From Sphingobium terrigena (lineage in GTDB: Bacteria; Pseudomonadota; Alphaproteobacteria; Sphingomonadales; Sphingomonadaceae): a stretch of 64,000 nt of DNA. Both the position numbers and the translations under genes were made by a program. This document shows positions 1-8,634 of the stretch, piece by piece (position 1 is the first letter of the stretch; each line of letters starts with the position of its first letter). Location of the stretch: positions 187,139-251,138 of the forward strand of contig NZ_QVRA01000003.1 in assembly GCF_003591655.1 (NCBI RefSeq), read 5' to 3'. The notes beneath the pieces are model-generated. The model made no database searches. It was given only the letters and a program-made list of their open reading frames with translations, and was not told the DNA's origin.

Positions 1-53
1 GATTGTGCCCGGATGGCGGGGGCGAAGGCGGCGAAGGGGAGCTGAGCGGTCAT
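1..53 (-). CDS. putA: Probable proline dehydrogenase/P5C dehydrogenase PutA, N-terminal fragment
   Basis: Only the first 17 codons lie in the window (ATG at 53, reading toward position 1); the peptide begins MTAQLPFAAFAPAIRAQ. This resembles the start of bifunctional PutA from sphingomonads as I remember it, and the divergent Lrp-family gene that follows fits the alphaproteobacterial putR-putA arrangement. PutA would oxidise proline to glutamate at the membrane. The fragment is far too short to prove the identity; the neighbouring sequence is needed. Confidence 0.45.
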   Translation of the reverse strand, partial: MTAQLPFAAFAPAIRAQ

Positions 54-152
54 GGCGCGCAGAATATCCCATTTGCGCAAGTCGATCCGTCTTTTAAGAT
101 GGCATTTGGTCCATGTTATGACTTATTAATCGACATTGCATAGGTGATATGG

Positions 153-632
153 ATGGATAAATTGACTCAAACAGTCGATCTGGATGATTTCGATCGCAAG
201 ATCATCGCCGCTCTGGTGGAGGATGGGCGGATGACCGTCACCGATCTGGCCGTCGCGGTCGGGCTGTCCAAGACGCCCTGCCAGATGCGGCTGCGGCGAT
301 TGCAGGAGAACGGGGTGATCCGGGGGTTCCGGGCGATGGTCGATCCGGCCAAGCTGGGGATGGACCATGTCGCCTTTGCCGAGGTCAAGCTGTCCGACAC
401 GCGCGAGAGTGCGTTGGCCGAATTCAACGACGCCGTGCGACGTATCCCCGAAGTCGAGGAATGTCACATGATCGCCAGCAGTTTCGACTATCTGCTCAAG
501 GTGCGGACGGCGGACATCAGGCGCTATCGCACCGTGCTGGGCGAGAAGATTTCCAGCCTGCCGCATGTCGCCAGCACATCGACCTTCGTGGCGATGGAAA
601 CGGTGCTGGAGGCAGGCGGCAGGCGGAAATAG
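153..632 (+). CDS. putR: Lrp/AsnC-family transcriptional regulator, probable PutR
   Basis: A 159-residue protein with the two-part Lrp layout: an N-terminal winged helix-turn-helix (about residues 14-60, including DRKIIAALVEDGRMTVTDLA and the recognition region SKTPCQMRL) and a C-terminal ligand-binding (RAM) domain with VEECHMIASSFDYLLKV. I chose ATG 153 because AGGTGA lies 5 bases upstream; a GTG at 144 would add MIW. It is divergent from a probable putA, and in Alphaproteobacteria an Lrp-type activator beside putA (PutR) induces proline catabolism in response to proline. The family assignment is firm; the proline role is inferred from position. Confidence 0.8.
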   Translation: MDKLTQTVDLDDFDRKIIAALVEDGRMTVTDLAVAVGLSKTPCQMRLRRLQENGVIRGFRAMVDPAKLGMDHVAFAEVKLSDTRESALAEFNDAVRRIPEVEECHMIASSFDYLLKVRTADIRRYRTVLGEKISSLPHVASTSTFVAMETVLEAGGRRK

Positions 633-638
633 GCCGCG

Positions 639-2108
639 TCAGTTTGGGCGGAAGGTGGCGAGCGCGGCGCGGGCGCCATCTGTTTCGAGCATGGTCAGCC
701 AGCGGATCAGCGCGGTGCGGAATAGCGGGTTCGCGCCCAGGGCGGGCGGAACGACAGCGTCGAAGGCGAGGATGGCAGCGACCCGCTCCTGCGTCGTGGT
801 CGCCGTGCCGAGTGTTGCGGCGATGGGCGTCGCCAGCGGATCGTCCACGATATAGGGCTGACCCAGATCATCCTGTCCGGCCTGCCAGCGGACCCATGCC
901 GCGACCGCCAGCGAAAGCGCGTCGATCCCCTGCCCCGCCTCCAGTCGCGCGGCGATGGTGGCTAGCAGGCGCTGGGGCAGTTTCTGGGATCCGTCCATCG
1001 CGATCTGGCGGGTGCGGTGGCGGAGCGTCGGATTGTCGAACCGGGCCATCAATGCGCGGCGATAGGCGGCGACGTTCAGTTCCGCCGGGGGCGACAGGGT
1101 GGTTTCCGCTTCGTCCCACAGCGCTTCGACGAAGATACGCGCTTCGGGCAGAGCAAGGACGTCATGGACATGGTCGATCGCCGCGAGGCCGCCCAGATAG
1201 GCGATGCCGCTATGCGCGCCGTTGAGCAGGCGGAGCTTGGCTTCTTCCCATGGGGCGACGGCGGCGGTGATCTGAACCCCTGCGCCGAAATCGGGGCGCG
1301 GGCCGCAGAACCTGTCCTCGATCACCCATTGGATGAAGGGTTCGGTCTTGACCATCGCCTGATCCTCGACATCCAGGCGCGCGGTCAGGTCGGCGATATC
1401 GTCGGGCGTGGTGGCGGGGACGATGCGGTCCACCATGGTTTCGGGGAAAGCGCCCTCCGCCGCGATCCAGTCGGCCAGCATGGCGTCATGGCGGCGGGCA
1501 AGCGCCAGCACGGCGTTGCGCAGGCGCGTGCCATTATGGGGGAGATTGTCGCAGCTGATCGCGGTGAAGGGGGCAAGCCCCGCCGCTTTGCGTCGGGCCA
1601 AGGCAGCAACGAGATAGCCGGGCGCGGTCTGGGGGGTGTCGAGTGAGACGAGATCGGCGGCGAGTTGCGCATCATCCCCGATCAGCGCGCCGGTCGCCGG
1701 GTCGAGCTTATAGCCCTTCTCGGTGATGGTGAGCGTCACGATATGGGTGTCGGGCGAGGCCAGCGCGGCGATGAGCGCCTGCGGGTCTTGCGGGGCGACG
1801 ATGACGGCCTGCACCGCGCCGATGATGCGCGCCTGCTCCGATCCGCCATCGCGCACCAGCATGGTGTAGAGGCCGTCCTGCGGCACCATCTGGTCACGCA
1901 CCGACGGCGAACGGAGCGAGGCGGCGATGATGCCCCAGCGCAGGTCGCCTGCGTTCAGGGTATTATCGAACACCACCGCCTGATGCGCACGGTGGAAGGC
2001 ACCGATGCCCAGATGGACGACGCCTGCCTTCACCTGCGCACGGTCATAGCCGGGGCGGATGACGTCGGCGGGCAGACTGGCGAGTGTCTGGCTGGAAAGA
2101 CGGCTCAC
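639..2108 (-). CDS. uxuB: Mannitol dehydrogenase-family oxidoreductase, probable fructuronate reductase
   Basis: A 489-residue polyol/uronate dehydrogenase of the long-chain mannitol dehydrogenase family. The N-terminal Rossmann part has GIGAFHRAHQAVVFDN, and the C-terminal part has KTEPFIQWVIEDRF and the catalytic-region LLNGAHSGIAYLG, which contains the conserved Lys-x-x-x-x-Asn-x-x-His arrangement (KLRLLNGAH). It starts at GTG 2108, overlapping the TGA of uxaC (GTGA), so the two are translationally coupled. Beside uronate isomerase, the likely reaction is NADH reduction of fructuronate to mannonate (UxuB); tagaturonate reductase or mannitol 2-dehydrogenase are alternatives in the same family. 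Confidence 0.85.
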   Translation of the reverse strand: MSRLSSQTLASLPADVIRPGYDRAQVKAGVVHLGIGAFHRAHQAVVFDNTLNAGDLRWGIIAASLRSPSVRDQMVPQDGLYTMLVRDGGSEQARIIGAVQAVIVAPQDPQALIAALASPDTHIVTLTITEKGYKLDPATGALIGDDAQLAADLVSLDTPQTAPGYLVAALARRKAAGLAPFTAISCDNLPHNGTRLRNAVLALARRHDAMLADWIAAEGAFPETMVDRIVPATTPDDIADLTARLDVEDQAMVKTEPFIQWVIEDRFCGPRPDFGAGVQITAAVAPWEEAKLRLLNGAHSGIAYLGGLAAIDHVHDVLALPEARIFVEALWDEAETTLSPPAELNVAAYRRALMARFDNPTLRHRTRQIAMDGSQKLPQRLLATIAARLEAGQGIDALSLAVAAWVRWQAGQDDLGQPYIVDDPLATPIAATLGTATTTQERVAAILAFDAVVPPALGANPLFRTALIRWLTMLETDGARAALATFRPN

Positions 2109-3520
2109 AGCTTGTAGGCCTGCTTGACGAGGTCATAGGCCAGCGCGCGGGCGACCTCGAACGCTTCATCCTCTTCCATGCGATGTTCGACGACCAGTTG
2201 TGCCAGCCAGCCGCAATCCATGCGGCGGGCGACGTCGTGGCGCGCGGGGATCGACAGGAAGGCGCGGGTGTCGTCATTGAAGCCGACCGTGTTGTAGAAG
2301 CCGCCCGTCTCGGTCGCGCGTTCGCGAAAGCGGCGCATCCCTTCGGGGCTGTCATGGAACCACCAGGGCGGGCCAAGCTTGAGCGCGGGATAATGGCCCG
2401 CCAGCGGCGCGAGTTCGCGTGAATAGACATCCTCGTCCAGGGTGAAGAGGATGAGCGTCAGGCGCGGGTCGGTGCCGTAGAGATCGAGCAGGGGCTTCAA
2501 CGCCTTTACAAATTCCCCGGCGGTCGGGATGTCCGCGCCCTTATCCTTGCCAAAGCGCGCCAGCACGGCGGCATTATGGTTGCGGTGGACACCGGGATGG
2601 AGCTGCATCACCATGCCGTCGGCGATCGACATGCGCGCCATTTCGGTGAGCATATGGCCGCGGAACAGTTCCGCGTCCGCCGCGCTGACCGGGCCGCTGG
2701 TGACTTTGACATAGAGCGCCTCAATCTCCGCGCGGGGCAGATTGGCGGTGAAGGCGGAGGGGTGGCCATGATCGGTCGAGGTCGCGCCAGCCGCGCGGAA
2801 ATCGGCGCGGCGCTTTTCATGGGCGCGCAGATAGCCTGCGAAACTGGCGGCATCCTCGCCCGCAATGGCGCAGAAGCGCTGGACATTGGCGATGAATTTG
2901 GGGTCGTCGGGGTCCAGCACCGGATCGGGGCGATAGGCGGTGACGACCTTGCCGTTCCAGTCGCTCGCGCGGATCGCGCGGTGATGGTCGAGCGGGTCGA
3001 GCGGACCTTCGGTCGTGGCGATGACTTCGATATTGTAGCGATCGAACAAGGCGCGCGGGCGGAAAGCCGGGGTTTTGAGCGCGGCGTCGATAATGTCGTA
3101 ATAATGGTCGGCGGTCTCCGCCTCCAGCCGAACGTCAATGCCGAACGCTTCGGCGAACACCCAGTCGAGCCACATGCGCGACGGGGTGCCGCGGAACAGA
3201 TGATAATTGGCGGCGAAGATGTGCCAGATGGCGCGCGGGTCGCTGGCGGTGGGGCTGCCATCGACGGTCGGCACGCCCAACTCTTCCAGCTTGACGCCCT
3301 GGCTGAACAACATACGGAACACATAATGGTCCGGCACGATCAGCAACTCCGCCGGATTGGCGAAAGGCTCGTCATAGGCGAACCAGCGCGGATCGGTATG
3401 GCCATGGGGCGAGACGATCGGCAGATCCTTGACACTGGCATAGAGCGCGCGGGCGATGTCGCGGGTGCGCGGTTCGGCCGGGAACAGGCGATCCGGGTGC
3501 AGGGTGAGGGGTTTAGGCAA
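2105..3520 (-). CDS. uxaC: Uronate isomerase (glucuronate/galacturonate isomerase)
   Basis: A 471-residue protein, the normal length for UxaC, an amidohydrolase-fold metal enzyme that converts D-glucuronate to fructuronate and D-galacturonate to tagaturonate. Visible family blocks are DLPIVSPHGHTDPRWFA near residue 34, HPGVHRNHN, KLGPPWWFHDS and TVGFNDDTRAFLSIPARHDV. The start is TTG 3520 with GGAG eight bases upstream. It is the first gene of a two-gene minus-strand operon with the fructuronate reductase, and is divergent from a LacI-family regulator. Together the pair begins the Ashwell uronate pathway; a mannonate dehydratase (uxuA) is not in the window. Confidence 0.93.
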   Translation of the reverse strand: MPKPLTLHPDRLFPAEPRTRDIARALYASVKDLPIVSPHGHTDPRWFAYDEPFANPAELLIVPDHYVFRMLFSQGVKLEELGVPTVDGSPTASDPRAIWHIFAANYHLFRGTPSRMWLDWVFAEAFGIDVRLEAETADHYYDIIDAALKTPAFRPRALFDRYNIEVIATTEGPLDPLDHHRAIRASDWNGKVVTAYRPDPVLDPDDPKFIANVQRFCAIAGEDAASFAGYLRAHEKRRADFRAAGATSTDHGHPSAFTANLPRAEIEALYVKVTSGPVSAADAELFRGHMLTEMARMSIADGMVMQLHPGVHRNHNAAVLARFGKDKGADIPTAGEFVKALKPLLDLYGTDPRLTLILFTLDEDVYSRELAPLAGHYPALKLGPPWWFHDSPEGMRRFRERATETGGFYNTVGFNDDTRAFLSIPARHDVARRMDCGWLAQLVVEHRMEEDEAFEVARALAYDLVKQAYKL

Positions 3521-3828
3521 GAATCAGGCTCCTTCGACGCTGGCTATGCCAGCGGTGGCAACGCCCTGATAGCGCGGAATGATCAGATGAATAGTGCAAA
3601 GTGCGACTGGATCGATATGATCGGCTCAGCACAAGATTTCGTCGCGGAATGAGGCATGAGAGGCTGAATCGATATCGCGTGAAATTCATCCTGGATTCCC
3701 ATTCCGGACTCGTCGGGCAAGGTTGGGATGCATGAGGTCGACACTTTGTCATTTTGCGGTTCGCCATATCCCACCGCTTGCGCTAGCACCGCCCGGACTT
3801 TGAATTTTACAGAACAAGGTTCGACCCG
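3521..3828. promoter_or_regulatory. Divergent intergenic region between uxaC and a lacI-type gene
   Basis: This 308-base gap separates uxaC (minus) from the LacI-family gene (plus) and must hold the start signals of both. I see no protein-coding reading with a credible start. I could not identify a clear two-armed LacI operator; only the imperfect cgcttgcgctagcac near 3777 is suggestive. Control of uxaC by the adjacent repressor is inferred from the layout alone. Confidence 0.4.
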
Positions 3829-4902
3829 TTGAGTATCAGCCGCACTTCGCGCCGCCAGCGCAACGCACCCACGATCAACGATGTCGCGCGCCATGCCGGT
3901 GTGTCGCCGATGACCGTGTCCCGCGTCATCAATGGTAAGCAAGTGGTCCGCCCGACGACGCGCGCCATGGTGGATGCTGCCATTGCAGCGCTCAACTATG
4001 CGCCAAGCCCTGCGGCACGCAGCCTGGCTGGCGGTGAGGAAATGCGGATAGGCCTGCTCTACAGCAATCCGTCCGCTTCTTATCTGAGCGAATTTCTGGT
4101 CGGCAGCCTGGAACAGGCCAGCCGCAGCGGTGTGCATCTGGTGGTCGAGAAATGGGATGAGGAAACGTCCGTCAAGTCGGTGATCGACCATCTGTTGCGC
4201 GGGCGGATCGACGGGGTGGTGCTGCCGCCGCCGCTATGCGATCTGGATTCGATGGCGCAGGCTCTGGCCGCCGCCAACATCGCTGCCGTCGCCGTTGCCA
4301 CCGGGCGATCGAGCGGCAATCTGGCCGTGGTGCGGATCGACGATCGACAGGCCGCCTATGAGATGACCCGCCACCTGATCGCGCTGGGCCATAGCCGCAT
4401 CGGCTTTATCAAGGGCCATCCCAACCAGAGCGCCAGCACCCGGCGGCTGGAGGGCTATGTCGCGGCGCTCGGCGATGCTGGCATCGCGATGCAGGACGAT
4501 TATATCGCGCAGGGCTATTTCACCTACCGGTCCGGGCTGGATGCAGCCGAACAGATACTGGCGCTGGCGGAGCCGCCGACTGCTGTCTTTGCCAGCAATG
4601 ATGATATGGCGGCGGCGACGGTGGCGATCGCCCATCGGAACGGGCTGGACGTGCCGGGCGACCTGACCGTATGCGGCTTTGACGATACGTCGCTGGCGAC
4701 GACGATCTGGCCCGAACTGACGACGATACGCCAGCCGATCAGCGCGATGTCACGCGCGGCGGTGGACGTGCTGGTGCGGATGCTGCGCGCGCAACGAAGC
4801 AATGTTGAGGCGGACCCAGCGCATCTGGTGCTGGACCATCAACTGATCCGGCGGCAATCGGATGCGCCGCCACGGGTGAGACCGAAGGCGGGCGGAGTTT
4901 AA
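3829..4902 (+). CDS. LacI-family sugar-responsive transcriptional regulator
   Basis: A 357-residue LacI/GalR protein. The N-terminal helix-turn-helix and hinge occupy about residues 15-68 (TINDVARHAGVSPMTVSRVI, then LNYAPSPAARSLAGG), followed by a periplasmic-binding-protein-like sensor domain (RIGLLYSNPSASYLSEFLVG; FASNDDMAAATVAIAHRNG; VCGFDDTSLAT). No ATG precedes the HTH, so TTG 3829 is the likely start. It is divergent from uxaC-uxuB, suggesting it represses uronate catabolism; control of the xylX-like operon 2.6 kb away, which has a LacI-type palindrome, is also possible. The ligand is unknown. Confidence 0.88.
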   Translation: MSISRTSRRQRNAPTINDVARHAGVSPMTVSRVINGKQVVRPTTRAMVDAAIAALNYAPSPAARSLAGGEEMRIGLLYSNPSASYLSEFLVGSLEQASRSGVHLVVEKWDEETSVKSVIDHLLRGRIDGVVLPPPLCDLDSMAQALAAANIAAVAVATGRSSGNLAVVRIDDRQAAYEMTRHLIALGHSRIGFIKGHPNQSASTRRLEGYVAALGDAGIAMQDDYIAQGYFTYRSGLDAAEQILALAEPPTAVFASNDDMAAATVAIAHRNGLDVPGDLTVCGFDDTSLATTIWPELTTIRQPISAMSRAAVDVLVRMLRAQRSNVEADPAHLVLDHQLIRRQSDAPPRVRPKAGGV

Positions 4903-4988
4903 CAACATCCGTTCGTTTCGAGCGCAGTCGAGAAACGCAAAGCGCTGTGCCAGACGTTTCTCGACACGCTCGAAACGAACGGATGTTG
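4903..4988. repeat. Palindromic intergenic repeat, family A (ccgttcgtttcgagcg), possible bidirectional terminator
   Basis: Arms 4903-4937 and 4955-4988 pair almost perfectly (caacatccgttcgtttcgag against its complement near the right end). The element fills the whole gap between the converging lacI-type gene and purB, so a hairpin could end transcription on both strands. The same core recurs near 36691, 40722 and 54063. Confidence 0.75.
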
Positions 4989-4993
4989 GATTG

Positions 4994-6310
4994 TTACGCT
5001 TCGCCGAACACCCGGCGGAAGATGGTGTCGACCTGCTTGAAATGATAATCGAGGTTGAACTTGTCCTCAATCTCCGCGACGGGCAGCGCGGCGGTGACGT
5101 CAGTGTCGGCCTTGAGCAGTTCCAGCAGCGATAGCTGGCCGTCCGATTCCCACACCTTCATCGCGTTGCGCTGAACGTAGCGATAGCTGTCTTCCCGGCT
5201 GACGCCCGCCTGGGTGAGGGCCAGCAGCACCCGCTGCGAGTGGACGAGGCCGCCCATCTTGTCGAGATTCTTCATCATCCGCTCAGGATAGATGAGCAGC
5301 TTGTCGATCACGCCGGTCAGGCGACCCAGCGCGAAGTCGAGCGTGATGGTCGCGTCGGGGCCGAAGAAGCGCTCGACCGACGAATGGCTGATGTCGCGTT
5401 CGTGCCAGAGGGCGACATTTTCGAGCGCCGGAACAACCGCGGCGCGGACGACACGGGCAAGGCCGGTCAGGTTTTCGGTCAGCACAGGGTTGCGCTTGTG
5501 CGGCATGGCCGACGACCCCTTCTGGCCGGGCGAGAAATATTCCTCCGCCTCCAGCACTTCGGTGCGCTGAAGGTGGCGGACCTCGACGGCGAGGCGCTCG
5601 ATGGAACTGGCGATGACGCCCAGCGTCGCGAAGAACATGGCGTGGCGATCGCGCGGGATCACCTGGGTGGAGACCGGCTCGATCGCGAGGCCCAGCTTCT
5701 CCGCGACATGCTCTTCGACGGCAGGGTCGATATTGGCGAAGGTGCCGACCGCGCCGGAAATGGCGCATGTCGCGACTTCGGCGCGGGCGGCGATCAGGCG
5801 GGCCTTGCAGCGGCTGAACTCGGCATAGGCTTCGGCCATTTTGAGGCCGAAGGTGACGGGTTCGGCATGGATGCCATGGCTGCGGCCGATGGTGGGCGTC
5901 AGCTTATGTTCAAAGGCGCGGCGCTTGATGACCTCCAGCAGCTGGTCGAGATCCTCGATCAGGATGTCGGACGCGCGGGCAAGCTGGACTGCAAGGCAGG
6001 TGTCGAGAACGTCGGAGCTGGTCATGCCCTGATGCATGAAGCGGGCTTCGTCGCCCACCTGTTCGGCCACCCAGGTCAGGAAGGCGATGACGTCATGCTT
6101 GGTGACCGCCTCGATCGCGTCGATCGCGGCGACGTCGATCGCCGGATTGGTTGCCCACCAATCCCACAGCGCCTTGGCCGCCGATGGCGGCACCACGCCC
6201 AGCTCGCCCAGCTTTTCGGTTGCGTGCGCCTCAATCTCGAACCAGATTTTGAAGCGGGCTTCCGGTTCCCAGAGGGCGGTCATTGCGGGACGGGAATAGC
6301 GGGGGACCAT
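4994..6310 (-). CDS. purB: Adenylosuccinate lyase
   Basis: A 438-residue member of the aspartase/fumarase superfamily that cleaves SAICAR and adenylosuccinate in purine synthesis in the cytoplasm. The superfamily signature [19 protein letters not shown] is present, with [14 protein letters not shown] and [16 protein letters not shown] carrying the conserved catalytic-region His and Ser/Thr residues. The reading frame is open upstream to 6376, but family proteins start at [20 protein letters not shown], so I set the start at ATG 6310, with AGGA seven bases before it. The gene stands alone, between a palindromic repeat and a divergent EF-hand gene. Confidence 0.96.
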   Translation of the reverse strand: MVPRYSRPAMTALWEPEARFKIWFEIEAHATEKLGELGVVPPSAAKALWDWWATNPAIDVAAIDAIEAVTKHDVIAFLTWVAEQVGDEARFMHQGMTSSDVLDTCLAVQLARASDILIEDLDQLLEVIKRRAFEHKLTPTIGRSHGIHAEPVTFGLKMAEAYAEFSRCKARLIAARAEVATCAISGAVGTFANIDPAVEEHVAEKLGLAIEPVSTQVIPRDRHAMFFATLGVIASSIERLAVEVRHLQRTEVLEAEEYFSPGQKGSSAMPHKRNPVLTENLTGLARVVRAAVVPALENVALWHERDISHSSVERFFGPDATITLDFALGRLTGVIDKLLIYPERMMKNLDKMGGLVHSQRVLLALTQAGVSREDSYRYVQRNAMKVWESDGQLSLLELLKADTDVTAALPVAEIEDKFNLDYHFKQVDTIFRRVFGEA

Positions 6311-6595
6311 GGGCGAATCCTGCATAGGAGAGGGATAAGGTGCCGCGCGCCTAGCAGCGTCCTTGCGCCGGGGCAAATCGCGCCGATGTCATCAAAGAAA
6401 ATGAAGATAAAGGCCTCAACTCGTCGCACTTGCAACAGCAACGACAGTCGAATCGAGCCGATTCCCAAGACAAGCTGTTGAACATGAACGGATATTCAGG
6501 AACTTTGGCGGGTTATCAGTCATTATCCCTTCGTCATTCAACGCCGGACAGAGCAAGTTTTTATGGCTCCGGCTCAAGTAACCAAGGAGATTGTC

Positions 6596-7018
6596 ATGAT
6601 CCGTACTCTTCTAGTCACGACCGCCCTTGCCATCGCCGCCCCCGCCATGGCGCAGCAGACTGCAACGCCCCAAAGCGCGACGCCCGCAGCGCCCGCAACG
6701 CCAGCGGAACCGCAGGCTGCTACGCCGGAAGCGGCAACGCCTGCGACGCCCGCCAACCCGACCAATGCCGTCGCGTCGATCGTCGACACCGAATTTCCGG
6801 CCTATGACGCCAATAGCGACGGCCAGCTCGACCAGTCCGAATTTTCCAAGTGGATGGTCGCGCTGAAGGATCAGGAAATGAAGGCGACCGGCAAGACGCT
6901 GCCTGCCGAGCAGGTGACAGCCTGGGCGAATGGCGCGTTTACCACGGCGGACGCCGACAAGAGCGTGTCGGTCAGCAAGCCGGAACTGGTCACCTATCTG
7001 AGCGGTGGCGCCGGATAA
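6596..7018 (+). CDS. Secreted EF-hand domain protein
   Basis: A 140-residue exported protein. A signal peptide (MIRTLLVTTALAIAAPAMAQ) is followed by a low-complexity Ala/Thr/Pro/Glu linker (about residues 21-60) and two EF-hand-like loops: DANSDGQLDQSE, a full 12-residue calcium loop, and DADKSVSVSKPE. The start at ATG 6596 has AAGGAGA eight bases upstream. Small EF-hand proteins of this type are common in sphingomonads; calcium binding in the periplasm is likely, but the biological role is unknown. It ends just before a strong terminator. Confidence 0.8.
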   Translation: MIRTLLVTTALAIAAPAMAQQTATPQSATPAAPATPAEPQAATPEAATPATPANPTNAVASIVDTEFPAYDANSDGQLDQSEFSKWMVALKDQEMKATGKTLPAEQVTAWANGAFTTADADKSVSVSKPELVTYLSGGAG

Positions 7019-7081
7019 GCGGACACACATTCTCCCCGTCGCGAAGGACGGAGAAGAAGAGCCCGTAAGGGTCGCGCGAAT

Positions 7082-7116
7082 GGGCGGTATGGTGCGAAGG
7101 CCATGCCGCCCTTTTT
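7082..7116 (+). terminator. Rho-independent terminator of the EF-hand gene
   Basis: An 11-base stem, gggcggtatgg (7082-7092) against ccatgccgccc (7101-7111) with one G-T pair, followed directly by ttttt. It lies 64 bases after the EF-hand stop codon, ahead of a converging gene. Confidence 0.8.
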
Positions 7117-7129
7117 GCATGGGTGGAAT

Positions 7130-7324
7130 TTAGCTGCGCTTGCGGGTGTAGAGCAAAGCCGCGACGATCGCGGCCGATCCGATGCCGACGGCTGCGCCGG
7201 TCCAGGCGGCCTTGCCTGCGGATTTGCGGGCGGCGCTGGCAAGATCGCGCTTGTCGTCAGCGGGTATTGCGGGAGTGGCGGATGAGGCGTCGGTGTCCGG
7301 CGCGGTCTTTTCAATTTTGCTCAT
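7130..7324 (-). CDS. Small single-pass membrane protein, unknown function
   Basis: A 64-residue protein beginning MSKIEKTAPDTDASSATP. The N-terminal half is polar and acidic; the C-terminal half is one membrane segment (AAVGIGSAAIVAALLYT) followed by a basic RKRS tail, suggesting the N-terminus faces away from the cytoplasm or that the tail anchors at the inner face. I do not recognise a family. The start at ATG 7324 is chosen because the longer frame upstream has no protein-like character. Confidence 0.6.
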   Translation of the reverse strand: MSKIEKTAPDTDASSATPAIPADDKRDLASAARKSAGKAAWTGAAVGIGSAAIVAALLYTRKRS

Positions 7325-7458
7325 GACATCAGCAGCTATGCCGTAAAGCGGCGGCGGGGAAAAGATCAAAGGCAGTTTTGTGACCACCATCGGTCGCAAT
7401 TGTCGCTGCGCGCGGACTGCCCCCTGCCCTGCCCCTTGACTTCCGTGCATCGGCATTG

Positions 7459-7474
7459 TTGGTAACGCTATCAA
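7459..7474. promoter_or_regulatory. Candidate LacI-type operator upstream of the xylX-like gene
   Basis: ttggtaacgctatcaa is a 16-base imperfect palindrome with a central CG, half-sites TTGGTAAC and TTGATAGC (6 of 8 identical), ending 23 bases before the chosen start of the XylX-like gene. Its form matches the operators bound by LacI-family repressors such as Caulobacter XylR, which controls xylX. Binding is inferred. Confidence 0.55.
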
Positions 7475-7497
7475 GTATAAACTGCCAGGAGTTGATG

Positions 7498-8634
7498 ATG
7501 CCGGTGGACATGAGCCTGTCCGATTGCCTGCCCGCCGATTGGCGCGATGGCCTGTTTATCGGTCGCGTCCTGCGCGCCGAAGGACCAAGCCCGCTGCTGG
7601 TGGCGCAGGGCATCGCCTATGATATGAGCCGGGTTGCGCCGACCGTGGCGCAGCTGATCGAGAAGCTGCCGCTGTCGCCGGACGCAGGCGAAGCGTTGGG
7701 CGCGCTCGACGCGCTGGATCTGCCGCTGCTCAGCCCCGTCGATCTGCAATGCGTCAAGGCGTGCGGCGTGACCTTCGCCCTGTCGGCGATCGAGCGGGTG
7801 ATCGAGGAACGGGCGCGCGGCGATTCGGACGCGGCTGCGGCCATTCGCGGGCGACTGGAGGAGCGGGTCGGCGGCTCCATCCGTGCGGTCGTCCCCGGAT
7901 CGATCGAAGCGGCGGCGCTCAAGGCCGCGCTGATCGAGGATGGGTTGTGGTCGCAATATCTGGAGGTCGCGATCGGCCCGGATGCTGAGGTGTTCACCAA
8001 GGCGCCGGTGCTGGCGACCGTTGGGGCGGGCGCAGATATCGGCATCCGGTCCGATTCGACCTGGAACAATCCAGAACCGGAAATCGCGCTGATCGTCGAT
8101 GCGGGCGGCACGGCAGTCGGCGCGACGCTGGGCAATGACGTCAATCTGCGCGATTTCGAGGGGCGATCCGCGCTGCTGCTGGGCAAGGCGAAGGATAATA
8201 ATGCGTCTTGCGCGCTGGGGCCGCTGATCCGCCTGTTCGACGACAGCTTCACGATCGACGATGTGCGCAATGCCGAGGTGGGGCTGACCATCGATGGACC
8301 GGAAGGCTATCGGCTGGAGGGGCGCAGCAGCATGAACCAGATCAGCCGCGACCCGCTGGAACTGGTGCGCCAGACGCTGAGCGAACATCAATATCCCGAC
8401 GGGTTCGCGCTGTTCCTGGGGACGTTGTTCGCGCCGGTGCAGGATCGCGATGATCCGGGGCGCGGCTTTACCCATAAAGTTGGTGATGTCGTCACCATCG
8501 CGACGCCGCGTCTGGGCAGGTTGGTCAACCGGGTCGTGACGTCGAAGGATGCCGCGCCCTGGACCTGGGGGCTGAGCGCGCTGATAACCAATCTGGCGCA
8601 GCGCGGCTTGCTGGCAGGGACGGATGCGGCATGA
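7498..8634 (+). CDS. xylX: XylX-like 2-keto-3-deoxy-pentonate dehydratase (FAH superfamily)
   Basis: A 378-residue protein of the fumarylacetoacetate hydrolase superfamily. It matches, from memory, Caulobacter XylX along its length: PTVAQLIEKL, VTFALSAIERVIEERARGDS, LWSQYLEVAIGPDAEVFTK, WNNPEPE, GNDVNLRDFEGRSALLLGKA, QYPDGFALFLGTLFAPVQDR. XylX dehydrates 2-keto-3-deoxy-D-xylonate (or L-arabinonate) to alpha-ketoglutarate semialdehyde in the Weimberg pathway. ATG 7498 has AGGAG six bases upstream. Its stop overlaps the next start (ATGA), coupling it to the XylB-like dehydrogenase. Confidence 0.87.
   Translation: MPVDMSLSDCLPADWRDGLFIGRVLRAEGPSPLLVAQGIAYDMSRVAPTVAQLIEKLPLSPDAGEALGALDALDLPLLSPVDLQCVKACGVTFALSAIERVIEERARGDSDAAAAIRGRLEERVGGSIRAVVPGSIEAAALKAALIEDGLWSQYLEVAIGPDAEVFTKAPVLATVGAGADIGIRSDSTWNNPEPEIALIVDAGGTAVGATLGNDVNLRDFEGRSALLLGKAKDNNASCALGPLIRLFDDSFTIDDVRNAEVGLTIDGPEGYRLEGRSSMNQISRDPLELVRQTLSEHQYPDGFALFLGTLFAPVQDRDDPGRGFTHKVGDVVTIATPRLGRLVNRVVTSKDAAPWTWGLSALITNLAQRGLLAGTDAA

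Noticed and set aside
3545..3580. Possible second operator of the xylX type upstream of uxaC
   Set aside because: ggtggcaacgccctgatagc only loosely resembles ttggtaacgctatcaa and is not palindromic.
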